NCBI GenBank assembly: GCA_045562575.1
Contig: JBJKVQ010000021.1
Coordinates: forward strand, 8,424-72,423
Direction: 5' to 3'
From: UBA6952 sp045562575
GTDB lineage: Bacteria; Chloroflexota; Dehalococcoidia; Lucifugimonadales; UBA6952
DNA: 64,000 nucleotides
Every line of letters begins with the position of its first letter. Position 1 is the first letter of the stretch. A program made the position numbers and the translations under genes. The notes under the pieces were generated by a model. That model searched no databases. It saw only the letters and a list, made by a program, of their open reading frames with translations, and was not told the origin of the DNA. Shown here piece after piece: positions 18,701-26,840 of this stretch.

Positions 18701-19541
18701 TTCCAACTCTCCCCAAATCATATCTTCGAGGATTAAAAAATAAATTGTGCAACATCGCTTCAGAGTTTTCTAAAGTTGGAGGCTCTCCTGGTCTAATGTG
18801 TCGGTATAATTCAATTAAAGCATCCTTACGTTCAATGGCGTTAGGATCCTTGTCCAGTGTCGTTTTAATATATGTGTGATCTGCATCAGTATCAAATGAC
18901 TTAAACTCATCAAGAATAGCTTGCGGAGAATCGAAACCAATTGCACGTAAAAAAGTGGTTACTGGTATTCTTCTTTTTCTATCAACTTTAACAGAGATTA
19001 TGTCCCTAGAGCTCGTTTCAAATTCTAACCATGCTCCACGATAGGGAACAAATTTTGCATTCCCCATTTTTCTACCTGTTACAGGATCTTCTTCAACAGT
19101 GAAATATACTCCTGGAGATCTTACAAGCTGACTGACTACAACACGTTCTGCACCATTTATGATAAATGTTCCATTTGTTGTCATAAATGGTATATCAGCA
19201 AGAAAGATTTGATTTTCTTTAATTTCTCCAGTCTGTTTTATTTTTAATTGTGCAGTTACATATAGAGCTGAAGCATAAGTTTTTTCTAACTCTCTACACT
19301 CGGACTCACTATACTTAGGTTCTCTAAACTCATGACCGATAAAATTTAACTCATAGCGAGTATTATTAAAGTCTTCAATTGGAGAAATTTCACTTAATAA
19401 TTCAGTCATACCCTGTGTTTTAAATGATTCAAAGGACTGACTTAATACTTGAATTAGATTTGGAACACTTGCTTCTAGGGTGCTAGATGCAAAACTATTT
19501 TCAACACGCTTTATATTAGCAGAAGGTTCAATAGCAACCAT
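15765..19541 (-). CDS. rpoB: DNA-directed RNA polymerase subunit beta
   Basis: The start is the ATG at 19541 because GGAG (19552-19555) is 10 bases upstream; an in-frame GTG at 19550 lies only 1 base from that site. The 1258-residue protein contains the fork and rifampicin regions '[31 protein letters not shown]' (quoted here only as landmarks: '[14 protein letters not shown]', '[20 protein letters not shown]'), '[11 protein letters not shown]' and the C-terminal '[20 protein letters not shown]'. The rifampicin-site residues look wild type (Asp, His and Ser present). Transcription comes from a consensus promoter upstream, through a terminator-like leader hairpin. Confidence 0.97.
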   Translation of the reverse strand: [1258 protein letters not shown]

Positions 19542-19575
19542 ATGAAACACACTCCTTTATTGAAAGTAAAAAATA

Positions 19576-19593
19576 CCATTCCATGAGGAATGG
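19576..19593 (-). terminator. Terminator-like hairpin in the rpoB leader
   Basis: On the minus strand a perfect 7-bp stem CCATTCC/GGAATGG (extendable by a G-U and a T-A pair) with loop TCAT is followed by 'TATTTTTTA'. It lies after the rpoB promoter and about 20 bases before the ribosome site, so it may act as an attenuator as well as ending the helicase transcript. Confidence 0.6.
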
Positions 19594-19673
19594 CAATACG
19601 AATTAGGGATTTCCCAGTTATCTTGAAAACTTATATATGATATGATAAGCCTATATATAAATAATAAACTACG

Positions 19674-19702
19674 ATTATATAGTAAATACAATTTTATGTC
19701 AA
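19674..19702 (-). promoter_or_regulatory. Consensus sigma-70 promoter of rpoBC
   Basis: The minus strand carries TTGACA (19697-19702), a 17-base spacer and TATAAT (19674-19679), a perfect match to both hexamers. The predicted start near 19667 gives a leader of about 125 bases before the rpoB ATG. Confidence 0.8.
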
Positions 19703-19709
19703 ATTTAAT

Positions 19710-21941
19710 CTACTTGGATTTTTTACTTATTTCTAAATTAGCTAAACTCATCAATAATTTTTTTTTGCCAGTGGAACTAAAATGAACATCAATCACAAAA
19801 TCGTTTCCACTTTCAGTGCATAATAAAACAATTCCTTCCCCAAAAGATTTATGAATTACTTTTGTTCCTATTTCAATAGGATCTAATAATTCAGTTGCAT
19901 CCTCTTTCTGTTTATGAACAGTATTTGGATCAAATACCGTTTTGCGAGCGGCCGAATAAGAATTGGTTTTTTCTAGACTTTGTATATTTAATTCCGAAAT
20001 ATCTGAAAGAAAACGTGAAGGTATACTGGTTTGACTACCTTGACCAAAACCATATCGTTTATATGCCCTTAATAAATATAACAATTTTTCTGCGCGAGTA
20101 ATTCCCACGTAGCACAGTCTTCTTTCTTCTTCTAGTTGTACAGGATCATCCATACTTCGTATATGCGGCAATAATCCTTCTTCCATACCTGCTATAAAAA
20201 CCACTGGAAATTCTAATCCTTTTGATTGATGTAAAGTAATTAAAGTTATTGAATTTTCATTTGTATCTAATCCATCTATATCACTAACCAAAGCTATTCT
20301 GTCCAAATATTCTGTCATTGATGTAATTTCTTCAGTTTCCTTTAGCTGTATAGCCAATCCTTTTAATTCCATTACATTTTCTAATCGATCAAGACCATTA
20401 GTTTCATCCTGTTGTAAAAACGCTTGATACCCCACATCGACAATTATTTTTTCAATTATTTCTGAAGGTGTGCTATCGACAGAATCAGAAATTAATTGTT
20501 GTAAAAGATTCGAGAATAGATTCAATGAAGTTGCAGCACGTCGAGTTAAACCAATTAATTGTTGTAATTCTTCTATACTATTGTATTCAACAATAGTCTG
20601 ATAAATTGTCTTATTTTTTGATTTAGCAACATCAACTATTTTATTGTAACTTGTAGATCCAATTCCCCTTGTCGGCACATTAATAATTCGCCCTATGCTT
20701 ATATCGTCATCAGGATTAGCTATAACCTTGAGATATGAAATTACATCCCTAATTTCTTTTCTACTGTAGAATTTAATTCCACCGACGATTTTATAAGGAA
20801 TTTTATTAGAAAGACACGCTTCTTCAATTACCCGTGATTGAGCATTCACTCTATACATTATTGCGCATTGGTCCCATTTATATTTTTCCACCTTTACCAA
20901 TCGCTCGATTTCATGAATTATTTTTTCTGCCTCTTCTTTCTCTGAATATCCTTCATCTATAATCAGAGATTCACCTACACCATTATTAGTCCATAGTTTA
21001 TTAATAATATTTGTGTCATTAGTGGATATAAGTTTAGAAGCTGCATCTAAGATATTTTGGGTAGATCGATAATTTTGAGAAAGATGAATAACCTTTGCAC
21101 TAGGATAATCATTTTGAAATGATAATATATTTCTTATATCTGCATTTCTCCAAGAATATATCGATTGATTAGGATCCCCTACAACACATATATTTTCATG
21201 CTTTTTACCTAACAATCTCATTAAGGTGTATTGAGCTATATTAGTATCTTGAAATTCATCAATCATCAAATGTTCATATTTATCACTATAGTATTCTTGT
21301 ATTTCTTGAGAATTTTGCAGTAACTGGACTGCCTTCATTAATAAATCATCAAAATCTAAAGCACTATTTGAATTTAAAGTTTTTTGATAACTTTCATATA
21401 CTCTCGATACAATCTCATCATAAAAGTTTTTACTAGTACCACCCAAAACTTCATATGATAATAAATTACTTTTATGTTTAGATATTGAAGCTAACAAAGA
21501 CCTAGGAGGAAATCTTTTATGATCTATTTGTAATTCCTTAAGAGATTCGTTTATAACCTGTAGTTGATCACTATCATCATAAATAACAAAATTCTGATTC
21601 AAACCAATAAACTTTCCATGTTGCCTCAATATATACACACAAAAACTATGAAAAGTTCCACATCGAAGATTAAAAGCATCTCTACTCATAATCATATTAT
21701 TTATACGTTCTTTGATTTCATTCGCAGCACGATTTGTAAAAGTCACAGCCAAAATATTTTGTGAATCGATAGATAATTGACTTATTAAATAAGATATACG
21801 ATGTGTTATAACCCGCGTTTTACCACTACCAGGGCCTGCTAAAACCAATAAAGGGCCGTCAGTAGTACTAACAGCATCTTGTTGTTCAGGATTAAGTCCA
21901 GAGAAAAATTGATCGTTCACTAATTTATCAAAACTTTTCAA
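19710..21941 (-). CDS. UvrD/PcrA-type 3'-5' DNA helicase
   Basis: The 743-residue superfamily 1 helicase starts with the Q motif 'GLNPEQQDAV', Walker A 'AGPGSGKT' (35-42), motif Ia 'AVTFTNRAANEI', Walker B 'LMIDEFQDTN', motif III 'VVGDPNQSIYSWRNA', motif V 'ITLITLHQSKGLEFPVVFI' and motif VI 'YVGITRAEKLLYL'. A C-terminal tail ends in a PcrA-like Tudor region ('IGTKVIHKSFGEGIV'). PcrA/UvrD acts in nucleotide-excision and mismatch repair and clears proteins or RNA polymerase from DNA. The ATG overlaps the end of the upstream CoA-transferase gene by 14 bases, an unexpected operon partner. Confidence 0.93.
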   Translation of the reverse strand: MKSFDKLVNDQFFSGLNPEQQDAVSTTDGPLLVLAGPGSGKTRVITHRISYLISQLSIDSQNILAVTFTNRAANEIKERINNMIMSRDAFNLRCGTFHSFCVYILRQHGKFIGLNQNFVIYDDSDQLQVINESLKELQIDHKRFPPRSLLASISKHKSNLLSYEVLGGTSKNFYDEIVSRVYESYQKTLNSNSALDFDDLLMKAVQLLQNSQEIQEYYSDKYEHLMIDEFQDTNIAQYTLMRLLGKKHENICVVGDPNQSIYSWRNADIRNILSFQNDYPSAKVIHLSQNYRSTQNILDAASKLISTNDTNIINKLWTNNGVGESLIIDEGYSEKEEAEKIIHEIERLVKVEKYKWDQCAIMYRVNAQSRVIEEACLSNKIPYKIVGGIKFYSRKEIRDVISYLKVIANPDDDISIGRIINVPTRGIGSTSYNKIVDVAKSKNKTIYQTIVEYNSIEELQQLIGLTRRAATSLNLFSNLLQQLISDSVDSTPSEIIEKIIVDVGYQAFLQQDETNGLDRLENVMELKGLAIQLKETEEITSMTEYLDRIALVSDIDGLDTNENSITLITLHQSKGLEFPVVFIAGMEEGLLPHIRSMDDPVQLEEERRLCYVGITRAEKLLYLLRAYKRYGFGQGSQTSIPSRFLSDISELNIQSLEKTNSYSAARKTVFDPNTVHKQKEDATELLDPIEIGTKVIHKSFGEGIVLLCTESGNDFVIDVHFSSTGKKKLLMSLANLEISKKSK

Positions 21942-23316
21942 TAATATTTTTATAATTTGTATCGTCTTCTCTTACGTCACCTCTATCAATTAATGATTGA
22001 TTAGTAGGAGAAGCTGGTTTATAACCAGCAGGCATGTTTCCAACACGCATATCTTGCACCTCTGTACCACTTTTATATTCAGATACAACTTCATCATCTT
22101 CAAGATCTAAAATATCATCTTCATCAAGTCCTAATAGATTCGACAATACATAAGAATTATGAAATCCAAGAGGTGCAGTTGGATTTTGAATATATCCATT
22201 TGTTTTACTCATATTGAATGGCAATCCAGAATATATACGTTTACCAATATTGGTTTCTTCATAATGTTCTACTTGTTCAAAAAATTCTCGATACTTGTAT
22301 TGTTTATCCTGTAATAAATCTCTTGAATTATTCACTGGTGCGGCAGCTATATTTATAGATTGTAGTTTTTCAACAACTTCTTGCTTTGAAAGTTTTTCAC
22401 TCCAGGTCTTAATATGATTATCAATTTCATCGTGATGAGTAAAACGATCATCATTATTTGGATATTTATCTGCTACTAAACTTTCACTATTTACTAAACT
22501 ACAAAATTTTCCCCATTCATCATTAGTTTTAATAGTTAAAACAAACCACTCATCGTCACCTTCGCATGGATAACAACCTTGTGGTGCAAAAGTATTATGA
22601 CGATTTCCATTTCTTTGAATATATTTATCGTTATAGGCAACATCCAACAAAGGAGAACTCACTACAGGTGTACAAGCTTCTAACATTGAGTGATCTATCC
22701 ATTGACCCTCTCCTGTTTTATTTCGATGATACAAAGCCATAGTGATAGCACTCACAATGTTCCATGCAACTACTAGATCCATGATTGACTGACCCGCTTT
22801 ACTAGGAGTTTTATCAGGAAATCCAGTCAAATGAGAAGTAGTAGCAGCCTCAATCACTTGTGCCATTCCTACGTAATCTTTCCACGGTCCACTGTGGCCA
22901 TATCCTGAATTGGAAAGCATAATTAGATCGGGTTTTACTTGCTTTAATTGATCATAATTTAAACCTAAATTGGTCATCACTCTCGCAGAAAAATTTTCTG
23001 CTACGATATCTGAAATTGATACCAAATGTTTAAATAAGTCACGACCACTATCTTCAGATAAATTTAAAGTAAAACTTTTCTTGCTTCTATTTGAACCATT
23101 GAAAGCACCAGATCGGTCATGCCAATTTATACCAGGATCGCCGTCGGGAAATGGCCCTAAGAATCTATAAAAGTTTGGCCTTTGTGCATATTCTATATGT
23201 ATTATTTCAGCACCCATATCGCCCAAGATACTCATTGCCATTGGTAAAGCAAGTATATCTGATGTTTCTATTATTCTTACACCATGTAGAGGTAATGGTT
23301 TATTATTCATTGTCAC
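21928..23316 (-). CDS. CaiB/BaiF family III CoA-transferase, catalytic Asp present
   Basis: The 462-residue family III CoA-transferase opens with 'LPLHGVRIIETSDILALPMA' and shows 'LGDMGAEIIHIEYAQRP' and 'SNSGYGHSGPWKDY'. The nucleophilic Asp, which forms the acyl-anhydride intermediate in formyl-CoA transferase, aligns with Asp180 in 'SIMDLVVAW'. The chain carries a ~50-residue acidic C-terminal extension. Substrate is unknown. It overlaps the preceding CaiB paralogue by 4 bases, so the two are translationally coupled and probably form a complex; the upstream lyase points to a hydroxyacyl-CoA pathway. Confidence 0.88.
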   Translation of the reverse strand: MTMNNKPLPLHGVRIIETSDILALPMAMSILGDMGAEIIHIEYAQRPNFYRFLGPFPDGDPGINWHDRSGAFNGSNRSKKSFTLNLSEDSGRDLFKHLVSISDIVAENFSARVMTNLGLNYDQLKQVKPDLIMLSNSGYGHSGPWKDYVGMAQVIEAATTSHLTGFPDKTPSKAGQSIMDLVVAWNIVSAITMALYHRNKTGEGQWIDHSMLEACTPVVSSPLLDVAYNDKYIQRNGNRHNTFAPQGCYPCEGDDEWFVLTIKTNDEWGKFCSLVNSESLVADKYPNNDDRFTHHDEIDNHIKTWSEKLSKQEVVEKLQSINIAAAPVNNSRDLLQDKQYKYREFFEQVEHYEETNIGKRIYSGLPFNMSKTNGYIQNPTAPLGFHNSYVLSNLLGLDEDDILDLEDDEVVSEYKSGTEVQDMRVGNMPAGYKPASPTNQSLIDRGDVREDDTNYKNIIEKF

Positions 23317-24503
23317 TTAATTACCCCTTTGTCTTTCATATCTTTGATAATATTAGAATCAATGTTAAGAATTGTTGTTAAAATATCTTCGGTATGTTGA
23401 CCTAATGAGGGCGAACCTTCTCTAGGTATACCTTTGGTTGCATTTAAACCTAAAACATTCGAAACATGAGGTAATCCAGTTAATTTTCCATGATCAATAT
23501 TAGTAAAATAATCTCTTTCAATTAATTGTTCACAATATAGTAATTCTTTTGGACTTAATTCTCTACTCGCCATAAGACGCCATGCGTGAGCTTCATGAAA
23601 AAAGTCATCTTTATCTATTTCTTGTAGCCGATTTAAATATAATGATTTAAGCTCTTCATAATTTTCTTCTCTACCTTGTGGTGTTGAAAATCTCTCTTCA
23701 TACATTTCAGGAACACCAAGAAATGCTGCAATTTCTTCAAAATCTGTGCTTCTTATTACTGAAAGTCCCACATGTCCATTACTAGTTGGCCACAAATCCA
23801 CTCCAAATAGTAATCGATTTTTAGGTCCACGACCCCAAATAGCTCCTGTGTATGTGTAATATTGTAAAGCATAAGGGATACACGAAGTTACTACCTCGGC
23901 TATACTAACATCAATGTATTGGCCTCCTAAACGATCAGCGCATAAAAGCGCCATCATTGTTGAACTTAATGCTACTTGACCGGCTACAAATTGAAACAAT
24001 GGCACCCCAAATGACATAGGTTCGCCATCATAATCACCACTAACATACATATTGCCACCGAATGCTTCCAAACTTATTTGAGACCATTCCCAATCACTAT
24101 TTGGGCCATTCTGGCCATATGGTGTTATAGAAGTAATTACCAAATTGGCATTATTATTAACTAAATCAGAAAAAAGTAAGCCTTTTTGTTCCAGAAATTT
24201 AGGCGGTGTGCCATCCACAATAACATCTGCCTTTTGAGCCAGTTGAACAATAAGGTCTATTGAGTTTTCATCATCAAAATTAACAGAAATACTTTTTTTC
24301 CCGGTGTTTAAACTTAAAAATAGAGTACTATGATCAATATTTGAAGAATCTTTAATAAATGGTTCTTCATTTCTAATCGAATCACCATCTATTGTTTCAA
24401 TTTTTACAATATTAGCACCGTAATCAGCTAAAATTTTACAGCAATATGAAGCAGATATACTTGAGCCTATTTCTAATACTAATACGCCGTCTAAAGGTAA
24501 CAA
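23313..24503 (-). CDS. CaiB/BaiF family paralogue lacking the catalytic Asp
   Basis: The start is a TTG at 24503 preceded by GGAGG 4 bases away, placing the family-typical 'LPLDGVLVLEIGSS' at the N terminus. The 396-residue chain has the fold markers 'LADYGANIVKIET', 'ITSITPYGQNGPN' and 'DRLGGQYIDVSIAEV'. In ungapped alignment around the active site the Asp-x3-Gly of family III enzymes becomes Gln171-x3-Gly175 in 'LFQFVAGQ'. It is therefore likely a non-catalytic partner of the following CaiB, or an enzyme with a changed mechanism. It is separated from the lyase gene upstream by a terminator-like hairpin. Confidence 0.85.
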   Translation of the reverse strand: MLPLDGVLVLEIGSSISASYCCKILADYGANIVKIETIDGDSIRNEEPFIKDSSNIDHSTLFLSLNTGKKSISVNFDDENSIDLIVQLAQKADVIVDGTPPKFLEQKGLLFSDLVNNNANLVITSITPYGQNGPNSDWEWSQISLEAFGGNMYVSGDYDGEPMSFGVPLFQFVAGQVALSSTMMALLCADRLGGQYIDVSIAEVVTSCIPYALQYYTYTGAIWGRGPKNRLLFGVDLWPTSNGHVGLSVIRSTDFEEIAAFLGVPEMYEERFSTPQGREENYEELKSLYLNRLQEIDKDDFFHEAHAWRLMASRELSPKELLYCEQLIERDYFTNIDHGKLTGLPHVSNVLGLNATKGIPREGSPSLGQHTEDILTTILNIDSNIIKDMKDKGVIK

Positions 24504-24522
24504 ATCTCCTCCCTAATGTCCT

Positions 24523-24565
24523 AAAAATCATAGAGCGAACCTCAAGATTCTGAGATTCGCTCTAT
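24523..24565 (-). terminator. Intrinsic terminator after the HMG-CoA-lyase-like gene
   Basis: A 10-bp perfect outer stem (24530-24539 with 24556-24565) and a 4-bp inner stem (24541-24544 with 24551-24554) form a long hairpin; on the minus strand it is followed by 'GATTTTT'. It separates the lyase gene from the CaiB pair and would lower or block read-through. Confidence 0.7.
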
Positions 24566-24583
24566 AAATTATAATCTATGCGA

Positions 24584-25795
24584 TTAATTTGATGGCTTTG
24601 GGAACCAGTCTTCTTTCCAAGGCCAATCTCCATCTACCTCAAACACAGGCAGACCTTTATCTAATCTATCTTTGTATGGGCTAGCAATAGGTTCACGCCA
24701 AGGATAAACTCCTCCTTCGTAAGCCTTTGAACCAACTTTGAAATGTTTTGTTTGTTCCAATGTTTCTACGAAAGGTGCATTCATATCGTACACCTTAGTC
24801 TTAACATTTCTACCATCAATACCATTGGAAGGTCTGGGTCCAGCTCTTGAAACATGTCCCCACAACTGTCTTCCTAGGATTTCTTCAGCCATCCATACAG
24901 TCTCGATTAGTTTATCCAAATCTACTCCTGTATCAATACCCATGTCTTCCATCATATGCATTGAGTCTTCAGTTGGAGCCATCCCTGTAGCTCTTCCGTT
25001 ACCACAATAAGGGCAACCACCGAAACCACCTATAGTACCATCAAGAGCTAAGTCGTCTTCTGGACCAAGAGCTCTTAATGCTGCATAGTGTGAAGTTACA
25101 GCCATTCCTCTACTATTGTGGGAATGTAATGACCAATGAGTAACTTCTGGCCATTTTTCTTTTACACGATAGATAATTTGTTCTACCTTTTCTGGATGAA
25201 CCCATCCCATGGGATCTCCCATACTGGCTTGGGTAACCTGAATACCAGCATCTTCCCAAAGAGCATGTTGGTGCTCGAGTAATGCCATGTATTGATCTAC
25301 TGAAAAATCTCCCAGAAAGTTAGATCCAAATGAAGCATTAGCACCGATACCAGCTTCCTTTGCACCTGATTCTATTGCACGGGCAATAACTTTAGGCCAA
25401 TTCTCCATCTCCTGCATTTGTGATCTATTTGTATTTCTTCGAACAAATACGTCACACATATGGCAACTGAGAGAAGGTCGACCAGTACCTCGTTCAATAG
25501 TAAGCGGTGGGGAATACTCTTTGGCTCTTTCAACTCCTCTTTCATTGAGTGCTAATGCGGTGTATGTTACACCTTCAATAGGCTTAAATTTGGACATCAA
25601 TTCATCCATTCTAGCCATTTGTGGAGTATATCTAGGACTTACAAAAGATCCGACAACAATCTGCTTTAAACCAGTTTCGCCTAAAGCATTAAGCAATTCA
25701 ATTTTATCATCGATAGCTATATTTGAATCTTCAATTTGCATACCTTCTCTTAAACCTTGTTCGGTATAAGTAACTTTTGGATACCTATTAGACAT
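24584..25795 (-). CDS. HMG-CoA lyase-like enzyme (DRE-TIM metallolyase family)
   Basis: The 403-residue protein matches 3-hydroxy-3-methylglutaryl-CoA lyase relatives: 'IVVGSFVSPRYTPQMA' early, the metal motif H-x-H in 'SLHSHNSRGMA' (His224, His226), and the flexible-loop cysteine in 'GGFGGCPYCGNG' (Cys261). The first catalytic motif, normally Arg-Asp-Gly, is Arg16-Glu17-Gly, so the metal-ligand Asp is conservatively replaced. The family cleaves 3-hydroxyacyl-CoA by retro-aldol reaction; citramalyl-CoA lyase is another member. With the neighbouring CoA-transferases the simplest model is activation of a hydroxy-acid followed by cleavage, but the substrate cannot be read from sequence. A strong AAAGGAGGAG site precedes the ATG and lies inside a short upstream reading frame. 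Confidence 0.85.
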   Translation of the reverse strand: MSNRYPKVTYTEQGLREGMQIEDSNIAIDDKIELLNALGETGLKQIVVGSFVSPRYTPQMARMDELMSKFKPIEGVTYTALALNERGVERAKEYSPPLTIERGTGRPSLSCHMCDVFVRRNTNRSQMQEMENWPKVIARAIESGAKEAGIGANASFGSNFLGDFSVDQYMALLEHQHALWEDAGIQVTQASMGDPMGWVHPEKVEQIIYRVKEKWPEVTHWSLHSHNSRGMAVTSHYAALRALGPEDDLALDGTIGGFGGCPYCGNGRATGMAPTEDSMHMMEDMGIDTGVDLDKLIETVWMAEEILGRQLWGHVSRAGPRPSNGIDGRNVKTKVYDMNAPFVETLEQTKHFKVGSKAYEGGVYPWREPIASPYKDRLDKGLPVFEVDGDWPWKEDWFPKPSN

Positions 25796-25850
25796 ATTCT
25801 CCTCCTTTCATCGATAACATATAACAAGTAAGTAAAATTATTTTGGGCAT
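25788..25850 (-). CDS. Possible 20-residue leader peptide upstream of the lyase
   Basis: An ATG at 25850 is preceded by 'AAAGGAG' with a 5-base gap. The frame runs 20 codons, begins 'MPKIILLTCYML', covers the lyase ribosome site and stops at 25788-25790, overlapping the lyase start. Translation of it would couple to the lyase; the 'IILL' cluster could serve amino-acid sensing, but this is speculation. Confidence 0.3.
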   Translation of the reverse strand: MPKIILLTCYMLSMKGGEYV

Positions 25851-25871
25851 CTTAACTCCTTTCTGACCTTC

Positions 25872-25953
25872 GGTACCCCCAGGGAGGGGTCCTTGCCTTA
25901 CATTAAAAAACCCATGATGTGAAATAGCTTTAATGCCTTCGGATTAAAAACCC
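25872..25953 (-). promoter_or_regulatory. Structured leader with two 20-base near-direct repeats upstream of the lyase gene
   Basis: In the 245-base gap upstream of the lyase, a GC-rich palindrome (25872-25892, CCCC/GGGG arms) follows two near repeats at 25934-25953 and 25894-25913, exactly 40 bases apart; both have 'TGCCTT' and 'ATTAAAAA(A)CCC' on the plus strand. A TTGACA (26004-26009, minus strand) could mark the promoter. The GC-rich patch stands out from the AT-rich background. I could not match it to a known riboswitch; T-box-like 'GGGTACCG' resemblance is too weak to call. Confidence 0.4.
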
Positions 25954-26040
25954 TTGCAAACAATCTCATATCACGAGTCAATAAAAACCGATCCTGAATC
26001 TAATGTCAATACTAAAGACCTATATATACTATTATAGATT

Positions 26041-26694
26041 TCATAATTTATTTACATTGTCTTCAAGTAATGTAATGTTTTGATGTTTATCTAAATATTT
26101 TTGGATTTTTACTTGGATTTCTTGATAATAATTATCAGCAAAAATATTGTCAGCAGTCATAATTATTGCATCTTCTTGATTATCAGAATAATATCTCTTT
26201 CTTCTCCCCACTTCTATCAAATCATATTTGGAATATAAGTTCTGAGCAATTTCATTCGTCACTCTTACTTCTAAAGTCACTGAATTCATTTTCTTTTTAA
26301 AAGCTCTTTGAAATGCAGCAATTAAAAGCATTTCACCTAATCCCATACGCCTAAACTCATCTCTAGTTGCTATAGAAGTAATATGAGATTCATCAAGTGA
26401 ATACCATATCCCAATATAGCCAACTATAATTGAATCTTTGGGGACAGATATTTTTGAAGAAAATAAATTCTGTAATTTTTTTAAGGATTTTTTTATAAAT
26501 GAAGTATTCAAATTAATTTGAGGATAAACTACTTCATCATCTAACTTACAATTTATTACAAAATATTCAGTCAATTTGTTATCGAGTTCTCGTTTAAAAG
26601 GTATAGGGGGCCACATAGTAGGAAAGGCTTGCCGCTCAATTACTGCGACTTCAGAAATATCATTATTTTTCATTAATCTTACTGAAAAATTCAT
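26041..26694 (-). CDS. rimI: Ribosomal-protein-alanine N-acetyltransferase-like GNAT protein
   Basis: The 217-residue GNAT protein shows the RimI-type start 'VRLMKNNDISEVAVIERQAFP', a motif-A acetyl-CoA loop 'RRMGLGEMLL', and 'LEVRVTNEIAQNLYSKYDL'. The tail 'GRRKRYYSDNQEDAIIM' is the typical RimI end. A ~25-residue insertion after the second strand makes it longer than E. coli RimI. RimI acetylates the N terminus of ribosomal protein S18; other protein substrates are possible. Confidence 0.83.
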   Translation of the reverse strand: MNFSVRLMKNNDISEVAVIERQAFPTMWPPIPFKRELDNKLTEYFVINCKLDDEVVYPQINLNTSFIKKSLKKLQNLFSSKISVPKDSIIVGYIGIWYSLDESHITSIATRDEFRRMGLGEMLLIAAFQRAFKKKMNSVTLEVRVTNEIAQNLYSKYDLIEVGRRKRYYSDNQEDAIIMTADNIFADNYYQEIQVKIQKYLDKHQNITLLEDNVNKL

Positions 26695-26767
26695 AATCCC
26701 ATATGTAATAAAATTTGATCAGATAATTTATTTTATTAAAAAATAATGGCTGAATGAAAACAAATTG

Positions 26768-26797
26768 TTGGCAATTTATCACTATTTAAGTAATAAT
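26768..26797 (+). promoter_or_regulatory. Candidate promoter of the ABC exporter operon
   Basis: TTGGCA (26768-26773) and AATAAT (26792-26797) are separated by 18 bases; five of six bases match in each hexamer. Predicted start near 26804, about 37 bases before the first ATG, which has no clear ribosome site. Confidence 0.45.
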
Positions 26798-26840
26798 AGC
26801 GGAAGAATTTTTATATTTTATACCTTGAACGTATACTTTT

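Noticed and set aside
25841..26000. A T-box or known riboswitch upstream of the lyase
   Set aside because: Only a weak 'GGGTACCG' similarity was seen and no specifier loop or AGUA bulge could be placed, so no known class was called.
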